From Amaurobius ferox (taxonomy: Eukaryota; Arthropoda; Arachnida; Araneae; Amaurobiidae): a stretch of DNA of 64,000 bases. Positions 36,184 to 48,680 of the stretch are shown piece by piece. The stretch covers positions 121,858,731 to 121,922,730 of the forward strand of contig OX578142.1 of the NCBI GenBank assembly GCA_951213105.1, in the 5' to 3' direction. Each line of letters opens with the position of its first letter. The stretch's first letter is position 1. The notes beneath the pieces are model-generated. The model had not been told where the DNA came from, searched no databases, and was given only the letters and a program-made list of their open reading frames with translations. Both the position numbers and the translations under genes were made by a program.

Positions 36184-37043
36184 GGGTGTCCCAAAAAGAT
36201 TGAAACGAGCTTTAATTCTTTACCGGTTGGAGATAAGTGGGTAATGTTAATAGCAAAAATGTTGAAAGTAAGGTAGGAAATAAGACTACGTTAATGAAAT
36301 AGTCCTCCCATTAATTTTCAAAAAGTTACACTTTTTAAATCTTTATACGACACCCTTAGACAAATTGGGGCAATCAGAAAATTTTTATTTTTAATGCAAC
36401 AAGATCTTTAAAAAAACTGAATATCTGTATCTTTAAAATCAACTGAATTATGATAAAGGAAAAAATCTGACTTATGCCACTTTTCCGTACCATGTGACAG
36501 GCTGATTCATCAGTGAAAATAGGGATCATAAACAAATTGACGATGGAAATTGTTTAGATCAAAAATACGTTAATATGTGTCAAATTTTTTTATCGCAACT
36601 GCATCTAAATAAAGCATTAAACAGACGGAGATCATATAAAGCTGCGGTACTCACTACGCGGTTCGGTATCCTATGTATTATCATCCAGTTTTATCTTATT
36701 TGTGATATGTCACAAATTTACATTTCTAATTTGATATATGGTCCCTATTCACAATGTTCAATTTTCAATTAAATATAACTCGCTCAATTTTAAAGATACA
36801 GATATGAGGTTTTCTTAATGATCTTGTTGCATTAAAAATAAAAAATTTCTGATTGACCCAATTTGTCTAAGGGGGTCGCATAGAAATTTAAAAAGTGTAA
36901 CTTTTTGAAGATTAATGGGAGGACTATTTCTTTAACGTAGTTTTATTTCCTACCTTATGTTCAACATTTTTGCAATTTACATTGCCCACTTATCTCCAAC
37001 AGGTACAGAATTAAAGCTCGTTTCAATCTTTTTGAGACATCCT
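36184..37043. mobile_element. Long foldback element, ~300-bp arms (mariner-like)
   Basis: Left arm starts GGGTGTCCCAAAAAGATTGA; right arm complement ends TCAATCTTTTTGAGACATCC. The match continues through CTACGTTAATGAAATAGTCC and AGACAAATTGGGGCAATCAG. The arms diverge only around 36460 and 36780. No transposase frame. Confidence 0.85.
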
Positions 37044-38299
37044 GCATATGTGTATATACCTGTGTATAAGATTGAAAAAAAAATCTTAGCCCATCCCCCA
37101 AACCAAATTCTAGACCCACCACTGCTCCCTGCTGTTATTTTTGTGCACACCAGGACTACTTTGACCGAAATCTAAAGTTTGGACTTTTCCAAACTATTAA
37201 GGGCATGTATGCTTACCTAGAGTGCTTCACTCATATCGGGAAACCAAACCCGGCTCCCATGGATCGGAAGGCCAGAGAGTAAACATCTGACCACGAAAGG
37301 GTCCTTGAAACTCTCAAAAATCCTCCTATGAAAAGAATGCCTGTACTTGTCACTTTAGGAAATTTCTTGTCAAGCGTTTTCTTGGATAGAAAATCATTGT
37401 GTTTTCTAAAAGAAAATGACTGATTCTCCTCTTTCGCATATAAACGAAAAGCCTAAAAAAAAACCTGATTTTCCCAACTTTTTCTAGTAAACAAATCTGA
37501 AGGAAATTTGTCATAGTTTTGATAATTTTACTTTTAAGAATATAAACTGGGCCAATAAAATAGTGTATAAGACGGGATATCTAGGGCTAGGGTTTTAAAT
37601 AAGGGTGTAGATTTCTCAGATTAAAGAGAGACTTTGAAGATTTCAATGTTAGAACATGTATAATAAAAGGGCTTTGAAAACACAGAAATTCCTAGGAGGG
37701 CAATATCTTTTAAATCACCTAATCGTCAGATAATAGTACGAATTTACTTGCAAAGGAAATTGGAAGGTATTGCGTAGTTTTGTTAATGATATAATTTCCA
37801 CTTACAATAATGGTTATACAATAAGTAGAAATTTTATGTTCAATATACTTGCCAAGATAGTTATATTAATTTTTATCACACTATTTATGTTATTCTATAG
37901 AACTACTGTAGAACCTAAAATGCGCATTTCTTCATCGCGCTAGGTTACCCACATGTGTTGTCGAAATTCTGATTAATTGTTCGCATTTGTTTAGATCTCA
38001 AATTAGAAATAATTCGATTAAAATTTAAAAAACTAAAAAATAGGGGTAATTTAAGTCATTAACACTTTCTGCAAATTAAATTGACTAGTAAATTAAGGTG
38101 CGCATAAATTCGAATACATAAAAAGGCGCGTTCAGATTTTTGCTCGTTGCCTTTAAGTTTAAGTAGACTTACCATACGTCTCGTTTTGACCATAATTGTC
38201 CCGATTTAAATGTGTGTCCTGAAGTCCCGGCCGGTTTGTCATTTTGTCTCGAATTGCAATTTATCTTTTGGAAAAGTTTTGCTAGGAAATAATAATTCT

Positions 38300-38850
38300 T
38301 GGAGCTAAGTGATAGTGATATTACATCGATTGCAATTGAAACAGCTGCAAAAAATTTTAATGAAGCACTTAAAAATGCTAAATATAAATTTAAATGAATT
38401 ATTTGGTGAAGTGTTGATTGAAAAGCAATTTTATTCCTTGACCTGCGACATGAGGAATGTAATGAAAATAAGCTGTGAAAAAAAAGACGTTGTTAAAATT
38501 TTAAAGAACATCAGGGATCAAGTAATTTTCAGCCGAGTTATGGAAAGTACATTTTTTGTAAACCAGACATTTCCTCTCCTGCTGAAAGGATGTTGAGAGG
38601 ATTCTCCATCATAAACAGTTCTCAGTCTGAAGAATGAGAACTGCTGAATCAATTTGGTCTAATACAGGTGTAATGTTAAATCTAATGCTCTGTGAAATAG
38701 ATATAGCTCTGAAATGTTCTATTAAAAAAATTAAAAACGATAAGTATTCCATTAAAAACGCTAGCAACACGTATATGAATGGTCAAAATCAAATTATTAA
38801 TATCTTATGTATCAGGTTTCAATTTTGTTTTTCCGTATTCAATAAATAAT
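38300..38850 (+). pseudogene. Possible hAT transposase remnant
   Basis: A 95-codon frame contains HLKMLNINLNELFGEVLIEK and DMRNVMKISCEKKDVVKILK. In another frame SPAERMLRGFSIINSSQSEE resembles the start of a hAT dimerisation motif, followed by VMLNLMLCEIDIALKCSIKK. Frame changes near 38580 and 38640 break it. The assignment rests on that short motif only. Confidence 0.35.
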
Positions 38851-39239
38851 TTTATTTATTTAGTTATTTTATTTTGTCCTGGTGTGTAAAACAATTTATA
38901 TAGAGAACCTAAGCTTAAACTATTAACCTTTTTTAAGCCATGCAGAAACCTCTATCATATATCGCAGAGTCTTGTGAAACATTTTATTTCGATATTATTC
39001 AGACATCAATCTTTCACTGTATCTAACTAGCTAGACAAGTTACTCTTTCACCAAAAAAAAAAAACCCTCTTGCCTTTTATATTTGAAATGAACCCTATAG
39101 TGTATCTAAAATAATGGTATCTTTATTTTTTTTCTTTTTTGTAAACAGTCTAAAATATGATAGATTTATAAATAATCTTTCAAAAATATAAGAAAGTGAA
39201 TTGAATTTTCCTTCTATGTGAAAGAAAATTAACCTTTTC

Positions 39240-39840
39240 AGCCAAATTTCAATGATCGCTCAATCTTAACTCTGAAATACTACATCTTGAACTTGCTATT
39301 CTAAATTTCATTTCAAGTATGATCGATTTCACCATCTTTTGAGCAGCCCCACCTTCAAGATGATCTGTATAGAAAAAGTAACGGTCAGAGTAACGGAAAG
39401 ATTTAGATTTAGTAACAGCCTTTGCAACGGAGACCCTAAACAGCCACCTTGAAAGCATAGTACTCCTTTCTACAGAAAAGAATGTATACACATTACAGCT
39501 TTGCTACTTCTATTAGGCATCCATCCGTATTAATATTTATTATGTAGAATCGCCGATGGCGACATTCATGACGAAAAAAATTCATTGCCAACAACAAAAA
39601 AGGAAAATTTATGCAGAAACTTTCCCCAATGAAAGTTTCATCCACAGAAGTTGCGAGGGCAGGCGCGGTCATATATTTCCGACATGACTGCCATGTTAGT
39701 TACAAGGAAAGTCGCTATAATTTGGTCAAGGACAGACTTTTAAAGAAAACTCCAGTAATGTCACTTTGGAATATCGTTCAGTCAAAAATGATATATTACC
39801 TTAACCCTTACCTTATTAAAAAAATAAATGTGGTTTGAGA
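39240..39840. other. Unassigned open frames on both strands
   Basis: A plus-strand frame at 39611-39838 (starts MQKLSPMKVSSTEVARAGAV) and a minus-strand frame at 39249-39491 are longer than average here. No family motif, repeat partner or splice context was recognised, so no function is proposed. Confidence 0.2.
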
Positions 39841-40391
39841 AAATGCCCATATTGATAATAGTCAAGGTAGAAGATGAATACAAAATGTAGACTTATAATC
39901 AATATCATTGGCTGTATATAGTAGTTCATCCACTCTCTGTTATCAACATTTTTAGGTCAAAAGTGGGGCAAGTTCAATTTAAACTGTGTTTTTGCTTTCT
40001 TATGCCTGCTTTCATCTTATGTGCTTCCTTATGCCTGCATTTTATTGTTTTAATTAGTTGTATCAAAAAACAATAAAAAAAATTGTTCTTGAAGTGATGG
40101 CCTGATTTATGCACGGGCACTGGCACCGTGGCTCTGAGCCCTCAAATTTAGGCGGCTTCAATATTTGCCATAATGGTGTAAATCTTCTAAAATTTTTAAA
40201 GCTAAATGTGACTATCTGTGACGTGCAAGAAAATTTCAGCAAGCTTATTCAATATCACCACAATATTAATGTTGCATGATTCATGCTTCCATTATGCTAT
40301 TTGCATTAAAATGTACTTAGTATCGACGGTGTAAATAAGTATTAAAAGATTTAGCGGGGGCCCCCCAAATGCAATAAGGCTCTACTTCAAG

Positions 40392-40456
40392 CAGGAAAAT
40401 TATTTACTTCAAGCAGGGCCTGACTTGCAGTCAGGCCCTGCTTGAAGTAGATAATT
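40392..40456. repeat. Near-perfect palindrome built on CAGGGCCTGACT
   Basis: TACTTCAAGCAGGGCCTGACT is followed by a 3-base centre and its complement. A third partial copy CTACTTCAAGCAGG lies at 40382. CAGGGCCTGA resembles hAT termini, as if two transposon ends were joined head to head. Confidence 0.8.
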
Positions 40457-40648
40457 TTTTAACAGATGGCAATGTAAATTTAGATGTGCTAATGTTATTT
40501 TATCCGAGGAGATTTTTAGTTACATTTTAGGGAAATATTTCCCTACTGAAATTGTATATGGTTTTAAATGTGTAGATTAGTGACCCCCTAAGAATTAGGA
40601 AACGACTAGAAAGGTTCAAACACGTTTTATTTATCTTCAACAATAAAA

Positions 40649-40806
40649 ACTTCGTTATTAACAGCATATAATGTTAATTAAAAGTATCAACCGGTTTTAG
40701 AGGCAAATAACAGATAATCTTTTCATCATGACGGAGGCTGTTATTTACCTTGGAAACCGGTTGATATTTTTAATGAACCTTGTATGCAATTACTAACGAA
40801 GTATTT
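40649..40806. repeat. Imperfect inverted repeat (~65-bp arms)
   Basis: ACTTCGTTATTAACAGCATA through TATCAACCGGTTTTAGAGGC is mirrored by AACCGGTTGATATTTTTAAT through CTAACGAAGT. A related segment with TATCAACCGGTTTTATAGCA occurs at about 59812. Confidence 0.75.
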
Positions 40807-41539
40807 TTTTTTTTTCAGATTAATTTAGACAACAGTTTAAGCGAATTTCTGTATATATGTTTTATTTAATTATAAAACAAAAACTAAAAATAAGAGACTT
40901 GGTAAAAAAGTTAACTATAACATACCAATATTGTCTTCTTGAATCGTAATCTGCGAATTTTTAAAACTCCAAGTATACATTTTTATTGAATTATAAATGT
41001 AAAACTTTGAAACAGTATAATTTAAGCAATTATATATCAAAAACTTCCACGTAGAATTATATATAGTAAAACCTTTTCGTAATTTTATATTTAAATATGT
41101 AAAAATACGTGGATTAAGATTCCGTAAAAGTATTGATATGTTGCAGTACACACTTGTTTCAACACTCACTTTTTCCTTTTTTTTCATCAACATGAAAAAA
41201 AACGAGTTTGAAAACTAAAAATTGAAAGAACGAAAATAAAAATAATTGAAAGACCGAATTCAAAACGAGTTTGAATTTCATTACAACATTTTTTTTAGTT
41301 ATCAAGTTGCACACTGTAAAGCAAAAACGATTTCAATAGGTAATTATACCTGAAAATTTCTTCGGGAAAAATAACATTAGAGAATCCAAACTTATGTTGT
41401 TATCTATTAAAAAGTTTCTATCACAAAATACAGTGTGATCGAAAAATCGCACAGCCTGATATGCGCATGTGACACGATAAGCGACAGTTTTGGACGATTA
41501 ACACATACCCTTTACTTTCCTTTCTTTCGATCTGGACCG

Positions 41540-41912
41540 TCCGACCTAGTAGAAGGTGTTGTTGTTGTTAAGACCTAGACCGTCCGACCTACCAGAAAGG
41601 TGTAGAAGACCCAGACCGTCCGACTCATCCAGAGGACTTGAGCAACTATTTGGACGGACGGCGACCTACAAGAAAGGTGTAAGGTAACTGTTTGGACGGC
41701 CGGGAAGTGCCACCCAATTTAGACCGGAACCCAGTGGGGGAGGCATCCACAGGGACCGTACCCTTCTTCACCTACCACCAACCTGTCGGAAGGATTTACG
41801 GACCCACATGTTTAACGTGATCGTACTCCGCGTGAACAGGACGGCAGTTTTGGCAGCGGCCTACCGAGTGCAACTCCCTCGCGCTAACCACTGGGCTACT
41901 ACGCCTCTAGCA
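41540..41912 (-). mobile_element. SINE copy, minus orientation, with tail duplications
   Basis: Read on the minus strand it starts with a tRNA-like A box (GTAGCCCAGTGGTTAGCGCG) near 41900. It continues into the shared body and ends with repeated copies of the CTACCAGAAAGGTGT tail at 41575-41690. The B box is deleted between CACTCGG and GCTGCC. Confidence 0.8.
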
Positions 41913-41940
41913 GAAGGTGTTTGTTTGTTTGTTTGTTTGT

Positions 41941-42168
41941 TTGAGACCCAGACTGTCCGACCTACCAGAAAGGTGTAAGGTAACCATTTGGACGGCCGGG
42001 AAGTGCCACCCAATTTAGACCGGAACCCAGTGGGGGAGGCATCCACAGGGACACGTACCCTCCTTCCCCTACCACCAACCTCTCGGAAGGACTTTCGGAC
42101 CCACATGTTTAACGTGATCGTACTCCGCATGAACACAGCGGCAGTTGTGGCAGCGTGCAAATTCTAGC
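41941..42168 (-). mobile_element. SINE copy, minus orientation, head truncated
   Basis: Body nearly identical to 41640-41860; the minus-strand start TTGCACGCTGCCACAACTGC matches the B-box-less 5S-linked copy at 16.1 kb rather than the 21.3 kb copy. Confidence 0.8.
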
Positions 42169-42175
42169 AGAAGGT

Positions 42176-42405
42176 GTGAGATATCTGTTTAGACGGCCTT
42201 ATTTTGGACAGTGTCACCTTATTTAGACCGGAATCCAGTGGGAGGTGACATCCACATGGACGCTATCATCCTCCTTCCCCTGCCACAAATCTCTCGGAAG
42301 GACTTTTGGACACAGATTTAATGTACCCGTATTCCGCGTGAACAGTTTGGAAATCGAACTCGAGCCCCCAGATTGCAATGTCCATGCCTTAACTATTGGC
42401 CTGTC
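42176..42405 (-). mobile_element. Diverged SINE copy, minus orientation
   Basis: Third copy in the cluster, older. Minus strand shows a B-box-like CTCGAGTTCGATTTCC near 42355, then the body with GGATGTCACCTCCCACTGG. It is the only one of the three here with a recognisable B box. Confidence 0.7.
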
Positions 42406-43409
42406 CCTCTCCACACCCTTTACCTCATCAAAGTCGTTCCCCATTATTGAGCACAGAATTACATAGTCTGATCTTTTGCGTGTGGGCGAGTACAATTTTC
42501 GTGATACGCCATCTCTGACTGACGCACATCCTTTACTGCCGTTCTCACAAGTCGTTTTATTGTTCAGACAAAAGCGTGTGTCTCTGACCAGATATTGCTG
42601 ATCGTCTGGAATGACTTGCTGATGTGCGGTCGATGATCTTGGAAATGTAGTGTCATCCTCATCGGGATGAGATTTTCTGTGTATTCGTGTCCAATGACAT
42701 TGTGCTACTAGAGTTGGAGTCTATGATCTCTTACAAACCCTATATGAGCTCCGTCTAAACATACCGAATTTCATCACAGTCGTTCAATTCTTTTCCTCGA
42801 GGTGTCATGTTCACTAATGATTGAGACAGGGAAAATAAAAATTGTTTTGCGAATGACTCTTGAAAATTGCTAAATAATGCTGTCAATGAATTTCTGGTGA
42901 AATTTTAGTATAAAATGTCCAATCACTTGATAGTAAGGATAATTAATTATTTATAACTTTTAAGGTCTTGGAGAAAAATGTGTTATCACGTTCAAAATCT
43001 CGGGAAAGGTACATGTTAGTATCTCATACCTAATTTCATTCATGTTGAATATGAAATAGCTATTAAATTAATATTATTTGTCGTTATTAATTTTAATGAT
43101 TTTTTGCGGAGGCCCATTCACTGGTTTGATGAAAATCAATAGTTCTCGCTTTCACCGAATAAGGTAATCGTACCAAATGGGGCATTAAACTGCTTAATTC
43201 TTTTAGAGATGTCATATCGAGTGCTAAGGCCTCACAGACACACACCTAGATAGACAAAAACCTCTTTAAAACGGTTTATTCGTGTTCTGGTATTCAAAAC
43301 GGGTAAATCCATCGAAATACAAGACGAATTTTAACCTTATTACAATAACTTCCTTTTACATATACTATGTATTGTAGATAAAACACAAATAGATAACCTG
43401 GTAAGATTT

Positions 43410-44615
43410 TTAACACTTCACAACATAGTTGAAAAGTATTTATGACTTTGGTCATTCCGTCTGTCTATCTGTCCGTTTGCACGATAACTGTCGTGAAAAT
43501 GGCTTTATCAAAATGAAATTTTAGTATGTTGCTGAGACGGTCTGTGGGACATATGGGAATGTAAATGAAGAATATCACACAATTAGTTTTGGATTGCACC
43601 CGGTTTGAAAAAATGAAATACATTGAACCCCATGGGACCTAATTTTTCAAACATTTTTTAAGCAAATTCAAAATACACAAATTGCTTCAAAAATTTTAGA
43701 AAATATTCAAATTATCCCATAAAATATATAAAACAAGTTTCAGCAAAATATGTTCGGCAGTTTCTAAATAAAAATGAAAATAATAATTGCATCCATATTA
43801 TATGAAGAGATCACGTGACCCATTTCAAAATAAAATATAGCATCCATATGTGTCAAAATCGTGATTTTTAAAGTTCTTTTTAATTTATATTTAGTGTTGC
43901 ATCCGTCCTAAAACCTCTTTATTTTTTACTTTTTTCTGTGCATTTATATACTGCGCCAACGCAATTACAATATTTTGGAGTTTAAATGATCATCAAACTA
44001 TGATTATTTTTACAACAAAGCCTCATTTTTACCAATGGAGAATGTAAACACATCAGCTGTAAGATAAGTTGTATAAGAATTGCTGAATTTCTTTAACGCA
44101 AAATTATTTAGCTCTGGAGTCTGCAATATAGCTAATATGAATCTAAATATTCATTGATTTTACATAGAGAACAGACGATTCTATAGTATTGTTTTTTCGA
44201 TGAAGTTTTAAGCATGGAGTTAGAAAGTAATTTTACCTCCATGGTTCAAAGTTAAGTAAAATTATTGTAGTATTGTGATAATTGTAAAAATATCGTCGCT
44301 GTATGAAAAGAATGGAAAAAAGTTTGTGAATGAACTATTCACTGCTTTTATATCGAGAGCCAGGCTATTTATATTTCAATGAAGTTATTTGAATGAAGTT
44401 CATTTGTTTTCGATGAAGTTTTTAAATATAATAAATTATTGTATTTTTACAGCATTGCTTTTTTGATGAAGTTTTAAGTTTCCAATTATTGTACTATGAT
44501 AATTTTTTAAATATCGCTCTCGAAAGTATCGCATTTTAGAGATGTTTAAATAAAATTACATTTCAGTTGGAAAGTGTTTCATAATCACTGCTTTATACAT
44601 GATTGATCTTTCTTG
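43410..44615 (-). repeat. Family A repeat (copy A5, inverted)
   Basis: TAACACTTCACAACATAGTT to TACATGATTGATCTTTCTTG. It retains the full set of landmarks, including ATGAAGAGATCACGTGACCC. Confidence 0.9.
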
Positions 44616-44653
44616 CTTAATATGCTGCTAGTAACGTGTTATTGGGTTTCTTT

Positions 44654-45614
44654 TTAACAGTTTCCAACATAGTTTAAAAGTGTTTCTGACTTTGTTCATT
44701 CTGTCTGTCTCTCTGTCTGTCCGTTCTCACGATAACTGCCGTAAAAATGACTTTATCAAAATGGAATTTTAGTAAGTTGTTCAACCTGGTTGAAAAGGTG
44801 AATTGCATTGAACCCTATGGGACCTAATTTTTCAAACATTTTTTAAGTGAAGTTAAAATTCACAAATTGCTTTGAAAACCTTAGGAAATATTTGAATTAT
44901 CCCATAAAATATATAAAAAGAAATTTGAGCGAAATATGTTCGGTAGTTTTTTAAATAAAATGTAAAATAATAATTACACCCATATTATATGGGGAGATCA
45001 CGTGACCAACTTCAAAATAAAATATAGCATCCATCTTTTTTCCCAGCGTCAAAATCGTAATTTTAGTTCTTTTAAATTTATATTTAATGTTGCATCCGTC
45101 CAAAAACCGCTTTATTTTTGCGTATTTTCTGTGTATCTATATTCTGCGCCAACGCAATTACAATATTTTTTAACTTAAATGATCACCAAATTTTGATTAT
45201 TTCTACAACGAAGCCTAATTTTAATCGATGCAGAATGTAAACAAATCAAGCTGTAAGATGAGTTATATAAGAATTGCTGAATTTTCTTAACGCAAAATTA
45301 TTTAGCTCTAGAGACTGGAATATAGGTGATATAAATGAAATATTCATTGATTTTACATAGAGAAGCAGACGATGTCATAGCATTTTTTGGTGAAGTTTTA
45401 AGCATGGAGTTAGAAAGTACTTTTACCTCCATGGTTTTAATTTTTTTTCTATGAAGTTTTAAGTTTTCGAGTACAGTAAATTATTGTAGTACTGTGATAA
45501 TTTAAAAAATATCAGCGCTGAATGTATCGCATTTTAGAGATGTTTAAATAAAATTGCATTGCAGTTGGAAAATGTTTCATAATCAATGCTTTATGCATGA
45601 CCAATCATTCTTGT
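44654..45614 (-). repeat. Family A repeat (copy A6, inverted)
   Basis: TTAACAGTTTCCAACATAGT to GCATGACCAATCATTCTTG. It starts only about 40 bases after A5 ends and in the same orientation. It is shorter because of internal deletions, including the segment between GTTGTTCA and ACCTGGTTGA. Confidence 0.9.
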
Positions 45615-46111
45615 TTATTTTTTTGAGCTTGTTTAAATTAAAAAAATAATAATAAATATTAACCCAATGGGAAGTAATTTATGGACTTACAAATTAAGCA
45701 CATACACACTTAATGCAATTTGCAACATTTAAAATTTTATAATTTAAAACTATTTTTACTGTTTTATAATTCAAGAATTCATCCATCATTTATAGGTGTT
45801 CGATATAAAGAAGTAATGAATTATTTTTGCATCTCATTGTTGTAACTGATGTTGGCAACAACGCATTCAGTTGAATTCACTCAACCGTAACTAAAAATAC
45901 GCTAAAAGTTTCTAAAGCTTAATTAGCTGCAATGTTCGGTCAACTCTACAACTATTTTATCTGACGGCATATTGTTTTCGATCTGTAATGAGGAATTTAA
46001 AGGAAATCCTGCTAACATATTAACGTCCGAGCTCTTTCAAAGTAATGGGCGATTAAAAAATAAAAGAAATAGACGTACATTATTGAAATGAAATTAATGA
46101 TTTTTTAATTT
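45615..46111. other. No gene seen
   Basis: About 500 bases of AT-rich DNA between family-A copies A6 and A7, with no recognised repeat or coding sequence. Confidence 0.5.
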
Positions 46112-47454
46112 TTAACACTTTACAACAAAGTTGAAAAGTGTTTATGACTTTGTTCATTCTGTCTGTCTGTCTGTCTGTCTGTCCGTTAGCACGATAACTG
46201 CCGTAAAAATGACTTAATCAAAATGAAATTTTAGTATGTTGTTCAGACGGTCTGTAGGACCTATGGGAATATAAATGAATGATATCACCCAATTAGTTTT
46301 GGATTGAACCCGGGTTGAAAAAATGAAATACATTGAGCCCTATGGGACCTAATTTTTCAAACATTTTTTAAGCGGATTTAAAATTCACAAATTGCTTCGA
46401 AAATTTTAGGTAATATTCAAATTGTTCCATAAAGTATATAAAAAAAAATTCAGCGAAATATACGCAGTAGTTTTTAAAATAAAAATTAAAATAATAATAA
46501 CACCTCTTATATGAAGCGATCACGTGACCATGATATGAAAAGATCACGTGACCCACTTCAAAATGATATATGGCATCCATCTTGTCTCAAAATCGTGATT
46601 TTTAAAGTTCTTTTTAATTCATATTGAGTGTTGTATCCGTCCTAAAACCACTTTATTTTTGCTTAAATTCTGTGCATCTACATACTGAAACAACGCAATT
46701 ACAATATATTTGAGTTTAAATGCTCATCCAAATTTGATTATTTCTACAACGAAGCCTATTTTTCACCTATGCAAAATGTAAACAGCAAAATATGTAGAAT
46801 GAGTTGCATTAGAGTCGCTGTATTTCTTTAACACAAAATCATTTAGTTCATGGAGTCTGCATAGATGATACGAATGAAATATTCATTGATTTTATAAAGA
46901 GAAGGACGATTTTTTCGATGAAGTTTTACGCATAGAGTTTAATTACTTTTAGCTCCATGGTCTTAATTTTTAAATAAAATAAATATAGCATTGTGATAAT
47001 ATAGTATTGTGTATATAGTATTGTGATGAATGACATGAATGGGAAATTATTTATGAATGAAATGCTGCTTTTATAGAGAGAGCCAGGTGTGTTATTCTTT
47101 CTATGACGTCATTTGAATACATTTCAGTTGTTTTCGATGAAGTTTTCAAATGTAATAAATTATCGTAGTATTATGATAATTCTAAAATTATAACCGAGGA
47201 ATGTATCACATTTTAGAGATGTTTAAACCAGGCAATTTATATTTCAATACCGTCATTTGAATGAAGTTCATTTTTTTAGATGAATGTTAAAGTTTTCAAA
47301 TATAATAAATTAATGTAGTATTGTGATAAGTTTTAAAATATTACCGAGGAATATATTGCATTTTAGACATGTTTAAATAAAATTGCATTGAAGTTGAAAA
47401 GTGTTTCATAATCAATGCTTTAAGCATGATTGATCTTTCTTGTTCTTTTTCAAG
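46112..47454 (-). repeat. Family A repeat, full length (copy A7, inverted)
   Basis: TTTAACACTTTACAACAAAG to GCATGATTGATCTTTCTTGT, about 1.34 kb, very similar to A4, with a (TCTG)n stretch at 46158-46182. A good reference copy for the family. Confidence 0.9.
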
Positions 47455-48350
47455 AAGTCACTAGACAAAGTATTTGTATGATCGAAATAATAGTAAGTTC
47501 ACGTTTTAAGAAAATGTGAATTAAAAACAGTGAATACAACTGTATTTTAAAAATTCGTTTTTCGGATTTACATTTTGATTAATTTAGAATTTCGTCTTCC
47601 TCTGACCGCAGTGTCGAATTAAGAATTTCGGAGTCTGGGGATAAAAATATTTTCGTGCTCCCCTAACATTGAATTAACAGATTTACTTGACAGACTTGCT
47701 AACTTTCTATTTTTCTACTTCTTGAGAAATAAAAATTCTAATGTTTGATAAAGAAATTAAACTGACTATTTAAAAAAAATAAAATAACTTATTTGATCAT
47801 TGAAAGTAATAAAACATAAATAAAATTTTAATGTTAAAAACTAGAATAAATTTATAAATTAAGCAAGTATTTACTCTAATTTACTTTTTTGTGTATCTTA
47901 AAAAAAAAATAAACATTCATGTAAACTATAATGATAATCAAACTTGTAAAGCCAATTATTTAAAATCAAATATATTTCTGTGCCGTTTTGGAATAAAATC
48001 ATATATTACCTCATCAAAATTACTGTTTAATCATTATTTTACTTTCAATGAACACTACTTAGAGACTAAGCAGTTTTGTAACATTAATGTTACAAGTTTA
48101 TTTTAATCAGTTTTATGATTGTTCTTTCTCCTAAAGCAACTGTAACCATTTCTCATTTATGCAAATTTCTCGAGAGACCCCAAAATTTCCGAGATCCTTG
48201 AGCTCGGCCCTACCGCGGCTGGCCCAATGGCAATCCAACCCTATCGGTCTATATCTACAGAAACAGCTGCCGTTAAATGTAAGGATTCCTGTTTTATGTT
48301 ATTTCTTGTGATTTCATGAAAACAAAAAATATTGCAGTGCATTTTCAGGA
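47455..48350. other. No gene seen; possible degraded transposon end
   Basis: CAGTGTCGAATTAAGAATTTC at 47610 and TCCTTGAGCTCGGCCCTACC at 48195 look faintly like hAT-type ends in opposite orientation, but they do not pair convincingly and no target duplication was found. Confidence 0.3.
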
Positions 48351-48680
48351 CAAGCTGACACGGTGGTCGAGCCGTCAAGGCAAGCGTTTCCAAGCAATCG
48401 TTCGGCCGCCGCGTTGTGGGTTCGAGTCCCACGTAAGGCATGGATATTGTGAGTCTGAGCCTCCTCTGTAGCCCTCCCCTCCCCCTCCGCACACACCACT
48501 CGAGTAGTATCCATCCTCCTCATGGGCGGCGCTGATTCTATGTACTAAAAATAAAATCTTTTATTTGCCGTAATTTTTCGTAGTGACCAATCTGCCACCA
48601 AATATTTAGCAAACTTCTCTTGCTGAAGACAGAGTGATAGCCAGTCTTGTGAGGTGAAGTTCGTTGTTGTTATTCTAAGT
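48351..48680 (+). mobile_element. SINE with tRNA-Ser-like head
   Basis: The head GACACGGTGGTCGAGCCGTC with AAGGC, then GTGGGTTCGAGTCCCAC at 48414-48430, resembles a tRNA-Ser including a long variable region. The T-stem pairs (GTGGG/CCCAC). A non-tRNA body with CCTCCCCTCCCCCTCC follows to about 48680. A weak acceptor stem and the attached body argue for a SINE rather than a working tRNA gene. Confidence 0.65.

Noticed and set aside
34610..37300. Two GC-richer patches (34610-34680, 37230-37300) as a SINE family
   Set aside because: They share short text but no clear head, tail or target duplication could be seen.
39249..39491. Minus-strand frame considered as an upstream exon of the M28 peptidase
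   Set aside because: The segment TDHLEGGAAQKMVKSIILEM loosely resembles M28 N-terminal text and has an acceptor-like tatacag, but available donors leave phase 1 while exon A needs phase 0, and no motif supports it.
48351..48441. Functional tRNA-Ser gene
   Set aside because: The T arm is good, but the acceptor stem does not close and the sequence runs directly into a SINE-like body.
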